Of a stretch of DNA of 42,661 nucleotides, positions 41,295 through 42,661 are shown piece after piece (the stretch's first letter is position 1; each line of letters opens with the position of its first letter). Source of the DNA: Vibrio viridaestus (GTDB lineage Bacteria; Pseudomonadota; Gammaproteobacteria; Enterobacterales; Vibrionaceae); assembly GCF_003856525.1 (NCBI RefSeq), contig NZ_RJVQ01000017.1, forward strand, positions 1-42,661, read 5' to 3'. A program made the translations under genes and the position numbers. The notes under the pieces were generated by a model. The model did no database searches, was not told the origin of the DNA, and worked only from the letters and a program-made list of their open reading frames with translations.

Positions 41295-42317
41295 ATGGGT
41301 ACTACGATCATTGGTGTTGACCTAGCCACTAAAGCTATTCAAGTATGTGTTTATTCGAACTCAAAAGTGCTTTCTAACCGAGAACTGACACCTCAGCAAT
41401 TTAGTGAATTTTTGCGTCAACAATCTCCTTCTGTCTTGGTATTCGAATCATGTAGTGGGTCTAATTATTGGGCTCAGGTTAGTCGTTCTCTTGGGCATGA
41501 AGCTAAACTCATTTCAACACGGTTGGTTATGGCTATTCGTCAGAACCAAAAGACTGATAAAAATGATGCATTAGCTATTGTTCAGGCAGCGTTATTACCT
41601 GATATTCATTTTGTATCAAGTAAGACGCCACACCAACAGCAAGCACAAGCTATACTCCGTTTGCGAGAGCAGTGCATCAAACAAAAAACGGCATTGAGAA
41701 ATCAATTGACTGGCCTTTTACGTGAGTTTAATTTTCAAGTGGGTAGAGGGGAAAGCAAGCTTATATCAACGATCGAATTGATTCTCGAAGACGCTGAAAA
41801 TGGGTTGAATTTCTCATTCAGAGCCATGTTGAATAAGTCCTTATCGCTATATCAGCCAATCTGTGTAACGGTAGAGAGTTACAATACCGCTCTTGAGAAT
41901 TGGGCTATAAACACACCAGATTGTCGAAAATTGATGAAGATTGAAGGGATAGGTTTACTCAATGCTATCTATCTTTATATCGCTATTGCTGACAAAGAGT
42001 TAGGGGAGTTTAGACAAGGACGAGATGTCTCAGCTTGTATTGGATTAACTCCTGTTCAACACAGCTCTGGCGGTAAAGTAAAATTAGGAACAATAGGTAA
42101 ACGTAAAAATATAAGTTTACGTAGTTTACTTATTACAGGCTCAATGTCTGTCATTCAACAAGTTGAAAAAAGAGAGCCTAAAAGCAAGAAAGAATACTGG
42201 TTAAAAGCATTAATTGAACGACGTGGTAAGAAATGTGCTGCAGTCGCATTAGCCAATAAAAATGTCAGGACAGCCTTTGCTATGTTAAAAAATGGAACGG
42301 ATTATCAACTCAATTAA
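41295..42317 (+). CDS. IS110-family (IS1111-like) transposase, DEDD recombinase
   Basis: 340 aa from ATG 41295 (GGGAG seven bases upstream; an in-frame start at 41232 lies in the IS end). The N-terminal RuvC-like DEDD domain: Asp9 in IIGVDLATK, Glu51 in VLVFESCSGSNYW, Asp88 and Asp91 in QKTDKNDALAI. The C-terminal Tnp_20 domain: LMKIEGIGLLNAIYL, then SACIGLTPVQHSSGG (Ser257/258 as candidate nucleophile) and LGTIGKRKNISLRSLL. IS110 recombinases use an RNA (bridge RNA) to pair donor and target. All catalytic positions appear intact, so the element is probably active. Confidence 0.95.
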   Translation: MGTTIIGVDLATKAIQVCVYSNSKVLSNRELTPQQFSEFLRQQSPSVLVFESCSGSNYWAQVSRSLGHEAKLISTRLVMAIRQNQKTDKNDALAIVQAALLPDIHFVSSKTPHQQQAQAILRLREQCIKQKTALRNQLTGLLREFNFQVGRGESKLISTIELILEDAENGLNFSFRAMLNKSLSLYQPICVTVESYNTALENWAINTPDCRKLMKIEGIGLLNAIYLYIAIADKELGEFRQGRDVSACIGLTPVQHSSGGKVKLGTIGKRKNISLRSLLITGSMSVIQQVEKREPKSKKEYWLKALIERRGKKCAAVALANKNVRTAFAMLKNGTDYQLN

Positions 42318-42501
42318 TTTTCGATACAAATGCGAAATGAATATTAAATTAGGTGATGCAGAATACTCGTTTGAGAAGTAAATCTCGCTAACAAGCGTTG
42401 CACCCTAATCAGCGAAATTGTCATAGAGTCAAGGTAGCTCCTCATCAGAACTCGTACATAAGCAAGCAAATATCGTTAAGCAAAAATTTGTATTGAAAAT
42501 A
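42318..42501 (+). ncRNA. Candidate bridge RNA region with target-binding loop at 42348-42409
   Basis: Non-coding DNA between transposase stop and right inverted repeat. An outer stem pairs ATTAGG..TGCA (42348-42360) with TGCA..CCTAAT (42399-42409). Inside, an inner hairpin GAGA-AGTAAA-TCTC (42373-42386) separates two unpaired strands. The first, ATACTCGTTT (42363-42372), is the exact reverse complement of the IS right flank AAACGAGTAT (42514-42523). The second contains CTAACAAG (42388-42395), identical to the left flank (41220-41227). This is the stem-guide-hairpin-guide layout of a bridge-RNA target loop. The donor loop is probably at about 42410-42480 but I could not resolve it. RNA ends unknown. 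Confidence 0.7.
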
Positions 42502-42534
42502 GGGAGTCCACATAAACGAGTATGGCGTCAATAG

Positions 42535-42661
<127 letters not shown>

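Larger units (their letters stand above)
41228..42513 (+). mobile_element. IS110/IS1111-family insertion sequence inserted in an attC
   Basis: About 1286 bp. Subterminal inverted repeats TGGACTCCC (41233-41241) and GGGAGTCCA (42502-42510) lie five and three bases inside the proposed ends, as in the IS1111 group, which has no terminal repeats and no target duplication. One transposase gene is followed by a 180-base non-coding segment. Left flank CTAACAAG is the attC core of cassette 3, the place known for IS1111-attC elements. The exact end bases are inferred. Confidence 0.8.

Noticed and set aside
42363-42372. ATACTCGTTT as simple homology between the two IS110 elements
   Set aside because: The sequences around the shared ten bases differ, and the match starts exactly at the IS right end, so a guide-target relation explains it better; shared ancestry is kept as an alternative.

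Overview
The window looks like chromosomal DNA of a Vibrio-type gammaproteobacterium. The main reasons are VCR-like attC sites with cassette genes, a NorR/Hcp/Hcr nitrosative-stress locus with an E. coli-like class II Hcp, and the overall AT-leaning base composition. Naming a species would be a guess. The window alternates between mobile DNA at both ends and three metabolic blocks in the middle.

Left mobile region (1-9345). An IS3-family transposase tail abuts the 3' part of an AbiH-type phage-resistance gene. A lone integron-like cassette follows (membrane protein plus degenerate attC), then an uncharacterised 357-aa protein. Next is a tightly coupled three-gene unit: a 189-aa protein and two very large tyrosine-recombinase-like proteins of 831 and 1054 aa. 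The region ends at a 3' fragment of a tRNA-Val(GAC) gene with the tRNA's own terminator, which looks like the attachment scar of an island inserted in that tRNA.

Nitrogen-oxide block (9554-23379). norR is followed by hcp, hcr and a methyltransferase gene, with a sigma-54 promoter and NorR-like sites visible. Divergent from it is an AT-rich operon: DUF485 protein, acetate-type Na+/solute symporter, two-part family III CoA-transferase, fused NirB-NirD-like nitrite reductase, siroheme methyltransferase (SUMT), then a LysR regulator. The combination suggests import and CoA-linked processing of an organic acid together with siroheme-dependent nitrite (or sulfite) reduction. The substrate is unknown.

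Inositol-phosphate-like block (23600-36752). After an AraC-family remnant comes a minus-strand operon of AfuABC/FbpABC-like ABC transporter genes (fused permease, ATPase, binding protein), an inositol-monophosphatase-family enzyme, a CX5R phosphatase and a LacI regulator. Divergent from it are a secreted MINPP-like histidine phosphatase (phytase clade), a porin, a sugar/inositol-type MFS porter and an IolI-like isomerase. A perfect 9-bp-arm palindrome lies in the divergent promoter region. Read together, this looks like a phytate or inositol-phosphate scavenging pathway. That function is inferred from families and context.

Right mobile region (36898-42661). A LysE exporter and divergent LysR regulator precede a short run of three gene cassettes with recognisable attC ends and no integrase gene in the window. 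The third attC is interrupted by a complete IS110/IS1111-family element (41228-42513). Its 3' non-coding segment contains what looks like a legible bridge-RNA target loop: one strand repeats the left flank (CTAACAAG, the attC core) and the other is the reverse complement of the right flank (AAACGAGTAT). The tail of a second IS110-family transposase runs off the end on the minus strand.
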